Shown in pieces: positions 35,363-43,637 of a stretch of 64,000 bases of DNA. The position numbers and the translations under genes are program-made. This DNA is from CAIXZV01 sp963697365 (GTDB taxonomy: Bacteria > Chloroflexota > Limnocylindria > Limnocylindrales > CSP1-4). The DNA is taken from contig CAVONT010000017.1 of NCBI GenBank assembly GCA_963697365.1, positions 372,001-436,000 on the forward strand, in the 5' to 3' direction. How positions within the stretch are numbered: the first letter of the stretch is position 1; the number at the start of each line of letters is the position of its first letter. The notes under the pieces are model-generated. The model made no database searches and was not told the DNA's origin. It was given only the letters and a program-made list of their open reading frames with translations.

Positions 35363-35650
35363 CTAGGCGACCTTCGCGTACGCCGTGATCACCATGCCGT
35401 CGATCAGGGCCTGGAGGGCAGGCTGGAGTCCCTGGTGGACCTCGCTCACGCGCCAGGCGACGGCGTTGTCGGCCGCCTCCCAGCGGAAGACCATCTGGTA
35501 GCGGGTGTCGCTGTCCGCCTCGCGCAGCATGGAGCACTCGATGAGACCCTCGAACGAGAGCACCGGCGGGCGGTACTGGTCCGTGAAGAACCGCACGAAG
35601 GCCTCGCCCTGGCCCGGCTTGACGTCGAAGGAGATGTGCCGCTCGATCAC
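35363..35650 (-). CDS. Antibiotic-biosynthesis-monooxygenase-like dimeric alpha/beta barrel protein
   Basis: 95 residues: MIERHISFDVKPGQGEAFVRFF, LSFEGLIECSMLREADSDTRYQMVFRWEAADNAVAWR. This is the small ferredoxin-like dimeric fold shared by ABM and sugar mutarotase/EthD-like proteins. No catalytic residues can be named. In sugar clusters such proteins may be mutarotases or aldehyde/lactone-handling proteins; here that is a guess. First gene of the reverse operon with epimerase and KDPG aldolase, divergent from gntR. Confidence 0.7.
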   Translation of the reverse strand: MIERHISFDVKPGQGEAFVRFFTDQYRPPVLSFEGLIECSMLREADSDTRYQMVFRWEAADNAVAWRVSEVHQGLQPALQALIDGMVITAYAKVA

Positions 35651-35671
35651 CGGTCTGCTCCGATCTGTAAG

Positions 35672-35682
35672 TGGTCTGACCA
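35672..35682. promoter_or_regulatory. GntR (FadR-type) operator
   Basis: TGGTCTGACCA, an exact TGGTC-N-GACCA palindrome matching the TGGT-Nx-ACCA form of FadR-subfamily sites. It lies midway between the divergent reverse operon and gntR, immediately upstream of the gntR -35. Confidence 0.7.
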
Positions 35683-35683
35683 G

Positions 35684-35712
35684 TTGACGACTTTATCAGA
35701 TCGACCTAGCAT
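35684..35712 (+). promoter_or_regulatory. Promoter of gntR and the molybdenum hydroxylase operon
   Basis: TTGACG at 35684-35689, a 17-base spacer and TAGCAT at 35707-35712. ATG 35720 follows seven bases after the -10, so the message should be leaderless. Confidence 0.6.
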
Positions 35713-35719
35713 CCCGTCA

Positions 35720-36436
35720 ATGGCAACGACACCGGCCTGGCCCCAGTTCGCCGTCGTCAACCGCAGCACCCTGTCCGAGGAGATCGCGGCCCGCCTGCTC
35801 GACCTCATCAAGGCGGAGCAGCTGCGGCCGGGGGACAAGCTCCCCGCAGAGCGCGAGCTGGCGGCGATGATGCACGTGAGCCGCCCCGTCCTGCGCGAGG
35901 CGCTGCGTGCGCTCGCGATCATGAACGTCGTCGAGATCCGCCAGGGAGCCGGGACGTTCATCACCTCGCTGGAGCCGCAGGCCCTCGTCTCGCACCTGGA
36001 CTTCGTGTTCAGCAAGGACCCCGTGGCGCTGGCGCAGGTCATCGAGACCCGCCGGATCGTCGAGACCGGCAACGCCCGCCTGGCCGCCACCCGGGCGACG
36101 AAGGAGCAGCTGGACCAGCTGGACACCCTCGTGCGCGAGCTGCGGATCGCCGTCGCCGACGCCGACCGTTTCGGCACCCTCGACATCGCCTTCCACGACG
36201 CCGTCTGCGAGGCCGCGGGCAACTTCCTCCTCGGCCAGTTCATGCAGATCATCAACACGCTGGCCAAGGTCAGCCGCGAGCGGACGGGTGCGAGCCGGGC
36301 GACGCGCGCGCTCGCGCTGGCGGACCACGAGTCCATCCTGCGTGCGCTCCGCTCGGGTGATGCGGATGCCGCCGAGGCTGCGATGACCTTGCACCTCGAC
36401 CACGTCGAGGCCGCGCTCCACCAGGTCGTCCGGTGA
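35720..36436 (+). CDS. GntR-family regulator, FadR subfamily
   Basis: 238-residue regulator. The winged-helix is LSEEIAARLLDLIKAEQLRPGDKLPAERELAAMMHVSRPVLREALRAL with the wing EIRQGAGTFI. The C-terminal all-helical FCD domain carries the metal-binding pattern: DIAFHDAVCEAAGN and ALADHESILRALRSGDADAAEAAMTLHLDHVE. It probably responds to a sugar acid or its metabolite and controls both divergent operons through the palindrome at 35672. The stop overlaps the next start as GTGA. Intact. Confidence 0.92.
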   Translation: MATTPAWPQFAVVNRSTLSEEIAARLLDLIKAEQLRPGDKLPAERELAAMMHVSRPVLREALRALAIMNVVEIRQGAGTFITSLEPQALVSHLDFVFSKDPVALAQVIETRRIVETGNARLAATRATKEQLDQLDTLVRELRIAVADADRFGTLDIAFHDAVCEAAGNFLLGQFMQIINTLAKVSRERTGASRATRALALADHESILRALRSGDADAAEAAMTLHLDHVEAALHQVVR

Positions 36437-36921
36437 ACATCACCGGCACCCACGCCCTTGCCGCCCCTCGAGAGCGCGTCTTCGCCGCCATCCGCGACCC
36501 GCGCGTGCTGCTCGCGGTGATCCCGGGCGCACAGGACGTCCGGCAGACCGGCCCCGACACCTACGAGGGCAGGATCGCGCTCCGCCTGCCAGGCGCCGTG
36601 GGCGTCTATCGCACGCACGTCCGGCTCGTGGATGTCGTCGAGCCCGAGCGGGCCACGCTCGACGGTCGCGTCGAGGGCTCGATGGGCACGATCACCGGTC
36701 ACGCCCGCTTCGCGCTCGCTGACGCTCCTGGCGGCGGCACCACCCTGACGTACACCGGGAGCGGACGGATCGACGGCCCCCTCGCCCGCCTCGACGGCAG
36801 CATCGCGGAACGACTCGCAACCTCGCTCATCGACCAGGGCCTGCGCGCCCTGGACGCACGCCTCGCCCCCGACGCACGCCTCGCCCCCGACGAACCGCGA
36901 ACCACGGAGGTCCCCGAGTGA
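36433..36921 (+). CDS. CoxG/SRPBCC-family carbon-monoxide-dehydrogenase accessory protein
   Basis: 162 residues with the START/SRPBCC fold typical of CoxG: MNITGTHALAAPRERVFAAIRDPRVLLAVIPGAQDVRQTGPDTYEG, GSMGTITGHARFALAD, GTTLTYTGSGRIDGPLARLDG. In the CO-dehydrogenase family CoxG helps place or mature the enzyme at the membrane. The C-terminus has a doubled LAPDAR segment. GTG start overlapping the gntR stop, and its own stop overlaps the next GTG. Intact. Confidence 0.85.
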   Translation: MNITGTHALAAPRERVFAAIRDPRVLLAVIPGAQDVRQTGPDTYEGRIALRLPGAVGVYRTHVRLVDVVEPERATLDGRVEGSMGTITGHARFALADAPGGGTTLTYTGSGRIDGPLARLDGSIAERLATSLIDQGLRALDARLAPDARLAPDEPRTTEVPE

Positions 36922-37788
36922 CGGTCGCCACCTACTTCCAGCCGGCCTCGGTCGCCGAGGCGCTGGCGCTGCTCGGCGAACACGGGCCGGAGCTGCTGGT
37001 CATGGCCGGCGGCACGGTCGTCATGCCGCTGGTCAACGAGGGCATCAGCCTGCCCGACAAGGTCATGGGCCTCCGGAAGGCCGGCCTCGACACGATCGAG
37101 CGCACCGGCACGGCCCCGACGCCGGCACCCGCATCGGCGCGATGGTGACGCTCACCCGACTCACCGACGCTCGAGGACCTCCCGCTCCTCGCCGAGGCCG
37201 CCCGCCGCACCGCCGCGTGGGCCGTCCGCAACATGGGCACGGTCGGGGGCAACCTGTTCACGCCCCCGCCCGGCGGCGACATCGCGGTCGCCCTGCTCTG
37301 CCTTGATGCCCATGTTGTCATCGCGGGAATTGGAGGCTTCCGGACCGTCCCTCTCGCCGACTTCCACACGGGCTTCATGACGACGGTCGTCAGGCTCGAC
37401 GAACTCGTCGTCGCCGTCGATGGTCCCGCCTCGGCCCACCGGGGAGCGGACGGCATTCGTGAAGTTCGGCCGCAAGGCGGCCAACACCCCCGCGGTCGTC
37501 ACGGTGGCGGCGCGTGCCCGCATGGACGATGACGGGATCGCCCACGACGTCCGCATCGCGCTCGGTGCCGCCGGCCCGCATCCGCTGCGCGCCCGCGCTG
37601 CCGAGGAGCTGCTCGAGGGCCGACGCCTGGACGCCGAGGCCATCGCAGGTGCCGCGGAGGCGGCCGCCAACGAGTCGGATCCCGTCACCGACGCCGTCGC
37701 AAGCGACTGGTACCGGCGGCGGATGACCGGCGTGATCACGGGCCGGGCGCTGGAGCAGCTCGCGAGCCCCGTCGAAAGGGGTGCGTGA
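36918..37788 (+). CDS. Molybdenum hydroxylase FAD-binding (medium) subunit, frameshifted
   Basis: CoxM/XdhB-type FAD subunit that passes electrons from the iron-sulfur subunit. TVATYFQPASVAEALALLGEHGPELLVMAGGTVVMPLVNEG is the first FAD-binding stretch; TRIGAMVTLTRL and AWAVRNMGTVGGNLFTPPPGGD form the second FAD motif; FVKFGRKAANTPAVVTVAARA and the C-terminal helices follow. Frame changes are needed near 37108, 37163 and 37430. Corrected length about 290 residues fits the family. The stretch around 37305-37330 contains a degenerate copy of the GATGCCC palindrome found in intergenic regions. Confidence 0.87.
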
Positions 37789-37789
37789 C

Positions 37790-38269
37790 ATGGCCTCGGT
37801 CGTTGTCGGCTTCGAACTGGGCGGACGCCCCGTGGAGGTCCTGGTCAGCCCGCTGGCCACCCTCCAGCAGGTGCTCCGGACGCAGCTCGGCCAGATCTCG
37901 GTGAAGGACGGCTGCCGCCAGGGCGGCTGCGGCTCGTGCACGGTGCTCGTGGACGGTGAGCCGATGCTCGCCTGCCTGCTCCCGGTCCAGGACGTCGCGG
38001 GCCGGACGGTCACCACGCTCGAGGCGCTCACCCCCGCGCAGGGCCTCAGCTCCATCGAGCGCGCGTACCTCGACGCCAACGGCTTCCAGTGCGGCTACTG
38101 CACGCCGGGCATGGAGATGCTCACGAAGGCCCTGCTGGACCACAACCCGACCCCAACGCGCGACGAGATCGTCGATGCGCTCGCGGGCAACGTCTGCCGC
38201 TGCACCGGGTACGAGCCCGTGATCAAGGCGATCGAAGCCGCCGCGGCGGCCGGGGAGCCGGTCCGATGA
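37790..38269 (+). CDS. Molybdenum hydroxylase [2Fe-2S] (small) subunit
   Basis: 159-residue CoxS/XdhC-type electron-transfer subunit. The plant-type cluster motif is CRQGGCGSCTVLVDGEPMLAC and the second, four-helix cluster uses CGYC near residue 100 and CRC about 34 residues later. ATG 37790 is preferred over GTG 37781, since it follows the previous stop by one base with a GAAAGGGG ribosome site. The stop overlaps the next start as ATGA. Intact. Confidence 0.93.
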   Translation: MASVVVGFELGGRPVEVLVSPLATLQQVLRTQLGQISVKDGCRQGGCGSCTVLVDGEPMLACLLPVQDVAGRTVTTLEALTPAQGLSSIERAYLDANGFQCGYCTPGMEMLTKALLDHNPTPTRDEIVDALAGNVCRCTGYEPVIKAIEAAAAAGEPVR

Positions 38270-40671
38270 CCGACACGATCGATCCCGTGGCGACCCTCCA
38301 CACCGTCGGCCAGGCGGTCGAGCGCAACGACGGCGTCGGCCATGTCACGGGCCGGACCCAGTTCAGCACCGACCTCGCCTTCCCGGGCCAGCTCCACCTC
38401 AAGGTCGTCCGCAGCCCGCTGCACCATGCGCGGATCCGCGGCGTCGACACCTCGGCAGGCCGAACAGGTCCCGGGCTTCGTCCGCGTGCTCACCCACGAG
38501 GACGTCCCGCACAACGTCTACACGATCCTGGGCCTCATCGGCGTCGAGCCCGAGGAGGAGTTCGTCCTCGCCGGTGGACCGCGTCCGCTACAAGGGCGAG
38601 CCGATCGTCGCGATCCTCGCCGAGACCGAGGCCGCCGCCTACGAGGCCGTCGCGAAGGTCCGCCTGGACCTCGAGGAGCTGCCGGCCGTCTTCGACATGG
38701 ACGAGGCCCTGGCCCCCGGTGCCCCGATCGTCACCCACTGGGGCAGCAACACGTTCATGTACGAGGGCCACGAGTGCCGCCGCGTCCGGCTCGGCGACGT
38801 GGAGGCCGGCTTCGCGCAGGCCGACCACATCGTCGAGGGCGAGTACCGCACCAGCCCCATCGAGCACGCGCCGCTCGAGACCACGGGCTGCATCGCGGTC
38901 CCAGAGGCCAACGGCCGGTTCACCGTCCACACGAACACCCAGGCGATCTACTTCAGCCTCGACAACACCTCGATCATCCTCGCGATGCCGGCGAACAGGC
39001 TGCGCTTCGTGGGCGGCACGGTCGGCGGCGGGTTCGGCGGCAAGGTGGACGTGATCGTGGAGCCGCTTGCGACCCTGGGCGCCATGCTCACCGGGCGGCC
39101 GGTCCGCTACGTCTACAACCGCTCCGAGGAGATGCAGGTCTCGTCGACCCGCAGCGCCGAGATCATCCGGATCAAGGACGGCGTCATGGCCGACGGCACC
39201 ATCGTCGCTCGCAAGGTGACCGGCATGGCCGACTGCGGCGCCTACAGCCGCCAGACGCCCTACGCGATCACCAAGTTCGCGGCCAACGCGACCGGCCCGT
39301 ACACCATCCCGAACGCCTGGGTGGACGCGTACTGCGTCTACACGAACCGCACGCCAACGTCGGCGATGCGCGGGTTCGGCGTCACGATGGGCCACTTCGC
39401 AGTGGAAGTGCAGATGGACAGGATCGCGGAGGTCTGCGGCATCGACCCGTGGACGGTCCGCTTCCGGAACGCCCACCGCAACGGCGACATCAAGCCGCAC
39501 CGCAAGGCAACCGCCGACGCGACGCTGATCGAGACGATGCAGGCGGCGGCACGCCTGGTCGGCGCACGAGCTGGCGCCGGAGCTCGCTGGCGATGACGTC
39601 CGCACCGCGCTCCGAGTCCGAGGAGGGCCGCTAGCCATGGCGAAGCTGCGCGGGACCGGCATGGCCGCCGTCAACTACCCCACCGGCATGAACCTCGGCG
39701 GTGACCCGTCCCAGGCCCTGATCCACGCCACCACGTCGGGCTCGTTCAACGTGGTGCTGGCCGCCACGGACCTCGGCCAGGGGCTGCGGACCGTGATGGC
39801 CCAGATCGCCGCCGAGACCCTCGGCGTGCCCTACGACCAGATCGTCGTCCAGACCGCCGACACCGACACCGGCCCCCACGACATGGGCACGTTCGCCTCG
39901 CGCGCCACCCACCGCGTCGGCAACGCCGTCAAGGCGGCGGCGATCGAGGCGCGGGATTCGGTCCTGGCCCTCGCATCGGAGGAGCTGGAGGTCAGCGTCA
40001 ACGACCTCGTGCTCGACGGCGAAGGGGGCGTGTTCGTCGCGGGCTCGCCGGACAAGCACCGCTCCATCGCGGACCTCGCCTCGCGGGCCCAGTTCCAGTA
40101 CGGGCGGACCATCGCCGGCCGCGGCGCCTGGATGAAGCCCAAGAGCACCGTGGACCCGGAGACGGGCGCCATGGACCCCGACTCCACCCAGGCCTACGCG
40201 TGCACCGTGGCCGAGGTGGAGGTGGACTCCGACACCGGCGTGGTCACCGTCCTGTCCATCCGCTCCGCCTACGAGGTCGGCCGGATGGTCAACCCGGCGC
40301 TCGTCCAGGGCCAGATCCACGGCGGCGCCTGGATGGGCATGAGCCACGCGCTGTACGAGACCACGGAGCCGTACTACCCCTCGCGGGACCACTCGCCCAA
40401 GGACTTCGCGGGCTACCTGATGCCGGGGCCGGCCGACCTGCCGGTGATCGAATCGGTGGTGCTCGAGGTGCCTTCGGCGAACGGCCCGTACGGGGTCAAG
40501 GGCGTGGGCGAGATGACCGCCAACAGCCCGATCCCGGCCATCGTCAACGCGATCTACCACGCGACCGGTGTGCGCGTGGACTCCCTGCCCGTCACCCCCG
40601 AGAAGATCCTGCGCGGGCTGGACGCGCTCGCCGCGGCCCTGCTCGCCGAATCCGAGGAGATCGTCGAATGA
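38266..40671 (+). CDS. Molybdenum hydroxylase large (molybdopterin-cytosine-dinucleotide) subunit, frameshifted
   Basis: Catalytic subunit of the xanthine oxidase family, about 800 residues after correction. N-terminus TVGQAVERNDGVGHVTGRTQFSTDL; GFVRVLTHEDVP; RVRYKGEPIVAILAETEAAAYEA; FVGGTVGGGFGGKVDV (molybdopterin contact); YTNRTPTSAMRGFG; DLGQGLRTVMAQIAAETLGVP; YGVKGVGEMTANSP with the catalytic Glu. Frame changes near 38459, 38572 and 39560. The ATG at 39637 looks like a separate start, but the segment HELAPELAGDDVRTALRVRG joins it to the first part in frame, so this is one gene. The CO-dehydrogenase active-site loop AYRCSFR is absent, so the substrate is not CO; an aldehyde or sugar aldehyde is likelier. 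Confidence 0.9.
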
Positions 40672-41078
40672 GCCAGATCACCACCTGGGACGAGTTCCCC
40701 ACGGTCGAGTACGTCAAGGGCGTCTACCGCCAGACCGTGTCGGGCGAGAAGGTCATGATGACCCGCATCGTGTACCGCGGCGGCGTGGTCATCCCGGAGC
40801 ACAAGCACGAGGCCGAGCAGATCATGCTCGTGGTCTCCGGGCGCCTGTGGGCCAAGGTCGAGGGCGAGGAGAAGGAGGTCGGGCCGGGCTCGCTGCTGGT
40901 CATCCCCGGCAACTGGATCCACGCGTTCCGCCAGCTGGGCGACGAGGACGTGATGTTCTACGAGGCGTTCGCGCCCATCCGCCTGGAGTACCTGGTGGGC
41001 TTCAAGGGGCCGGATCCGTCGCTGGGGATGATGCACGCCTCGTTCGACGCCTCGGGCGAGACCGACCGCAAGCTCTAG
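40668..41078 (+). CDS. Small cupin protein
   Basis: 136-residue single-domain cupin. The metal ligands are visible as VVIPEHKHEAEQIMLVVSGRLWAKV (HxH and E) and GNWIHAFRQLG (second-motif His). It resembles KdgF-type and other sugar-acid cupins that help linearise or isomerise unsaturated uronates, though no exact function can be given. Start overlaps the large-subunit stop as ATGA. Intact. Confidence 0.8.
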   Translation: MSQITTWDEFPTVEYVKGVYRQTVSGEKVMMTRIVYRGGVVIPEHKHEAEQIMLVVSGRLWAKVEGEEKEVGPGSLLVIPGNWIHAFRQLGDEDVMFYEAFAPIRLEYLVGFKGPDPSLGMMHASFDASGETDRKL

Positions 41079-41110
41079 CCACCAACCCAACGCGCCCGGA
41101 GGTCCCGCCG

Positions 41111-42209
41111 ATGCCGCCGCTCACCATCCTGCCCGCGGACCGGGCGCGATTCGATCTCGTCGCCCTGGGCGAGGTCATGCTCCGCCTCGACCCAGGCGAG
41201 GGCCGGATCGCGACCGCCCGCTCGTTCACGGCCTGGGAGGGGGGCGGCGAGTACAACGTCGCCCGCGGCCTGGCGCGGACCTTCGGCCTGCGCACGGCGG
41301 TGGTGACGGCCTTCGCCGACAACGCGGTGGGGCAGCTGGTCTCGGGCCTCATCCGGGCGGGCGGCGTGGATCAGTCGTTCGTCCGATGGGTCCCGTACGA
41401 CGGGATCGGGCGGAACGTGCGCAACGGGCTCAACTTCACCGAACGGGGCTTCGGGGTGCGCGCTGCGCTGGGCGTGTCGGACCGGGGCAACACCGCCATC
41501 TCGCAGCTGGCGCCCGGTGACATCGACTGGGACGCCGTGTTCGATGGTGGCGTGCGCTGGTTCCACACCGGCGGGATCTTCGCCGGGCTGTCGCCGTCCA
41601 CGGCGGCGGTGGCGCGGGAGGCGATGGCCGCGGCGCGCCGGCACGGGGCGATCGTCTCGTACGACCTCAACTTCCGGCCCTCGCTGTGGTCCGCGGTTGG
41701 CGGGCCCGAGCGGGCGCGGTCCGTGAACGGGGATCTGGTCGCGCTCGCTGATGTCCTGCTGGGCAACGAGGAGGACTTCACTGCGGCGCTCGGGTTCGAG
41801 GTGGACGGGGTGGACGCGTCCCTGACGGCGCTGGATCCGGCGAACTTCGGGCGGATGATCACACGGGTGGTGGCGGCCTACCCCGGGTTGTCGGTGGTCG
41901 CCACGACGCTCCGTGCCGCGCACACCGCCACGCGGAACGACTGGGGCGCGGTCTGCTGGGCCGACGGCGTGCTCCACGAGGCGGTGCGGCGCCCGGATCT
42001 CGAGATCCTCGACCGGGTGGGCGGCGGGGACTCGTTCGCGTCGGGGCTGGCGTACGGATTGCTCGCGGGTCTGGGCGCCGCAGGCGGCCGTGGAGTACGG
42101 CGCTGCCCACGGGGCGCTCGCGATGACGACGCCGGGTGACACGTCGATGGCGACGCTGGCCGAGGTGGAGGCGGTGGTCCGCGGCGGGGGCGCCCGGATC
42201 GCGCGGTAG
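41111..42209 (+). CDS. PfkB-family sugar kinase, KDG-kinase-like (one-base frameshift near the end)
   Basis: Ribokinase-fold kinase: FDLVALGEVMLRLDPGEG, then GGGEYNVARGLARTFGLRTAVVTAFADNAVG (PfkB signature 1), ISYDLNFRPSLW-like VSYDLNFRPSLWS, and the C-terminal anion hole/catalytic base DRVGGGDSFASGLAYGLL. Near 42085 the frame changes and continues AAVEYGAAHGALAMTTPGDTSMATLAEVEAVV to 42209. The GEVMLR opening and context with KDPG aldolase point to 2-keto-3-deoxygluconate kinase, giving KDPG. An IolC-type 5-dehydro-2-deoxygluconokinase is less likely because the IolC-specific opening and substrate residues were not recognised. Confidence 0.85.
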
Positions 42210-42253
42210 GCCGCTGATCGCGCGGCGGGCCGCTGATCGCGCGGTAGGCCGCT
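42197..42253. repeat. 19-bp tandem triplication over a stop codon
   Basis: GATCGCGCGGTAGGCCGCT occurs three times (42197-42215, 42216-42234, 42235-42253; the middle copy has C for T and G for A). The first copy encodes the last two residues and the TAG stop of the kinase; the third reaches the end of the convergent EamA gene. Confidence 0.88.
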
Positions 42254-43211
42254 ACCTGCCCGGCACCGGGACCGGCTCGCCCTTCGAAGCGGCCACCGGG
42301 AACAGGGACGTGGCCGCGATGCCCGCGAGGACCATGCCGAAGCCCAGGAGGTCGATCGGACCGAGCGGCTCCTGGAGGATCAGCGCTCCCGCGGCGAGCC
42401 CGACGACCGGCGTCGCCAGGAACCCCATCGCCGACGCCAGCGGCCCCAGTGAGCGCGTGATCGACTGGCTCGCCCAGTTCGCGAAGGCGGTCGCCAGCGG
42501 GCCGGAGTAGAGGAGGGCGAGGATCACCGGCAGGCCCCAGGTGACCTCGCGCCCCTGCTCGAAGAGGACGGCGGCGGCGACGATCGGCACCGTCGCGATC
42601 AGCAGCATCCATGGCTGCAGGAGCAGAGGAGACGAGCGCCAGGTGTGGCGTCGGATGTGGATGGTGACGGCCGCCCACAGGACGCCGTTGATCACGAGCG
42701 CGAGGGTGCCCGCGAGCTCGAGGGGGATGCCCCAGTCGATGACGGTCGGGTTCACCAGGACGAGGATGCCGGTGAGGCCGAGGACCAGGCCGATCGCCTC
42801 GTTGCGCCGCGGCTTGACGCGGAAGAAGAGCCAGAGCAGGAGCGCCACCCACAGGGGCATCGCGTAGAGCAATACCGACGAGCGGCCGGCGGGCACGGCC
42901 TGGAGAGCGAAGTTCATGATCAGGACGCCGGCCGCGATCTGGAGCAGGGACACCGACGCGATGATCGGGTAGTCCTCGCGCGGTGGTCGCACCAGCTTCC
43001 GCTGGACACCCAGCAGCGCGACCATCGTGAGCAGCCCGCCGATCATGCGGAACGCCCCGTACGTGAGCGGCGGCATGTACTGCAGGCCCTGCTTGACGAC
43101 GACCCAGTGCACGCCCCAGACCAGCGCGAGCAGCGCCAGCAGCACGAGCGCAGCCGACCGCGAGTGGACGGGGGAGCCGGAATTGGTCGCGGGGGTGGAC
43201 TGGGCGGTCAC
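42252..43211 (-). CDS. EamA/DMT-family membrane transporter
   Basis: 319-residue drug/metabolite-type transporter with ten predicted membrane helices forming two EamA halves (first half about residues 20-145, second about 155-295). Typical segments are LLALLALVWGVHWVVVKQGL, PLTYGAFRMIGGLLTMVALL, VLLYAMPLWVALLLWLFF and PLASAMGFLATPVVGLAAGALILQEPLGPIDLLG. GTG 43211 is the start. A GAAATCGATTTC palindrome lies 19 bases upstream, so it may be co-regulated with the inositol genes. Cargo unknown. Confidence 0.88.
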   Translation of the reverse strand: MTAQSTPATNSGSPVHSRSAALVLLALLALVWGVHWVVVKQGLQYMPPLTYGAFRMIGGLLTMVALLGVQRKLVRPPREDYPIIASVSLLQIAAGVLIMNFALQAVPAGRSSVLLYAMPLWVALLLWLFFRVKPRRNEAIGLVLGLTGILVLVNPTVIDWGIPLELAGTLALVINGVLWAAVTIHIRRHTWRSSPLLLQPWMLLIATVPIVAAAVLFEQGREVTWGLPVILALLYSGPLATAFANWASQSITRSLGPLASAMGFLATPVVGLAAGALILQEPLGPIDLLGFGMVLAGIAATSLFPVAASKGEPVPVPGR

Positions 43212-43229
43212 CCCGCAAGGCTACCTCGT

Positions 43230-43241
43230 GAAATCGATTTC
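43230..43241. promoter_or_regulatory. ATCGAT-type palindrome upstream of the EamA gene
   Basis: GAAATCGATTTC, a perfect 12-bp palindrome with the same AATCGATT core as the iol operators but A/T rather than T/A in the outer position. Confidence 0.5.
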
Positions 43242-43386
43242 GTTCCCGCGCCGGAGCCCCCCGGCCGTTCGCGCGCCGGAACCTGCCAGATTCTCACGTG
43301 GCGGGCGCTATCCCCCGAGGTGCTCACCGCCATGCCGGCGGGCCAGCACTCCCGAGCGTGGACCCTGCTCACGACCTGCGCTTGCT

Positions 43387-43545
43387 CCCACCAGACGGGA
43401 GCTATCCGGTGTTGCGAGCTCCTGACATCCGCTAGTGCCCGTGTGGCGGGCGTTGCGCGTCTGCGACGGGCGATTGAGCCGGTAGCGCCCGCCAGGTGGG
43501 CGTATGGCGGCTGGGCCCTCGATAGCGTTCACGTGGTGGGAGCAT
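43387..43545. repeat. Dispersed palindromic element, copy 2
   Basis: Counterpart of the 3.4-kb element: CTCCCACCAGACGGGAG, the exact 18-mer GACATCCGCTAGTGCCCG (43424-43441), CGCCCGCCAGGTGGGCG and GTGGTGGGAGCATG. The 43242-43637 gap holds no supported gene. Confidence 0.55.
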
Positions 43546-43637
43546 GCACAAGAAGCGGTCGACGAAACCTGGTCGCGGCGCCAACGGCCCGTTCTGCTCC
43601 GGCGCCGAGGGCCCGCTCTGGCGCGGCGGCCGGGGCT

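Noticed and set aside
39637..40671. Separate C-terminal subunit gene for the molybdenum hydroxylase
   Set aside because: In-frame conserved sequence upstream of its ATG joins it to the N-terminal part once a single indel near 39560 is allowed, giving the normal 800-residue length.
36433..40671. Aerobic CO dehydrogenase operon
   Set aside because: The CO-specific active-site loop AYxCSFR is absent from the large subunit.
41111..42209. IolC (5-dehydro-2-deoxygluconokinase) identity for the PfkB kinase
   Set aside because: Its opening and its neighbourhood with KDPG aldolase and GntR fit KDG kinase better, and it is 20 kb from the iol operon. Not fully excluded.
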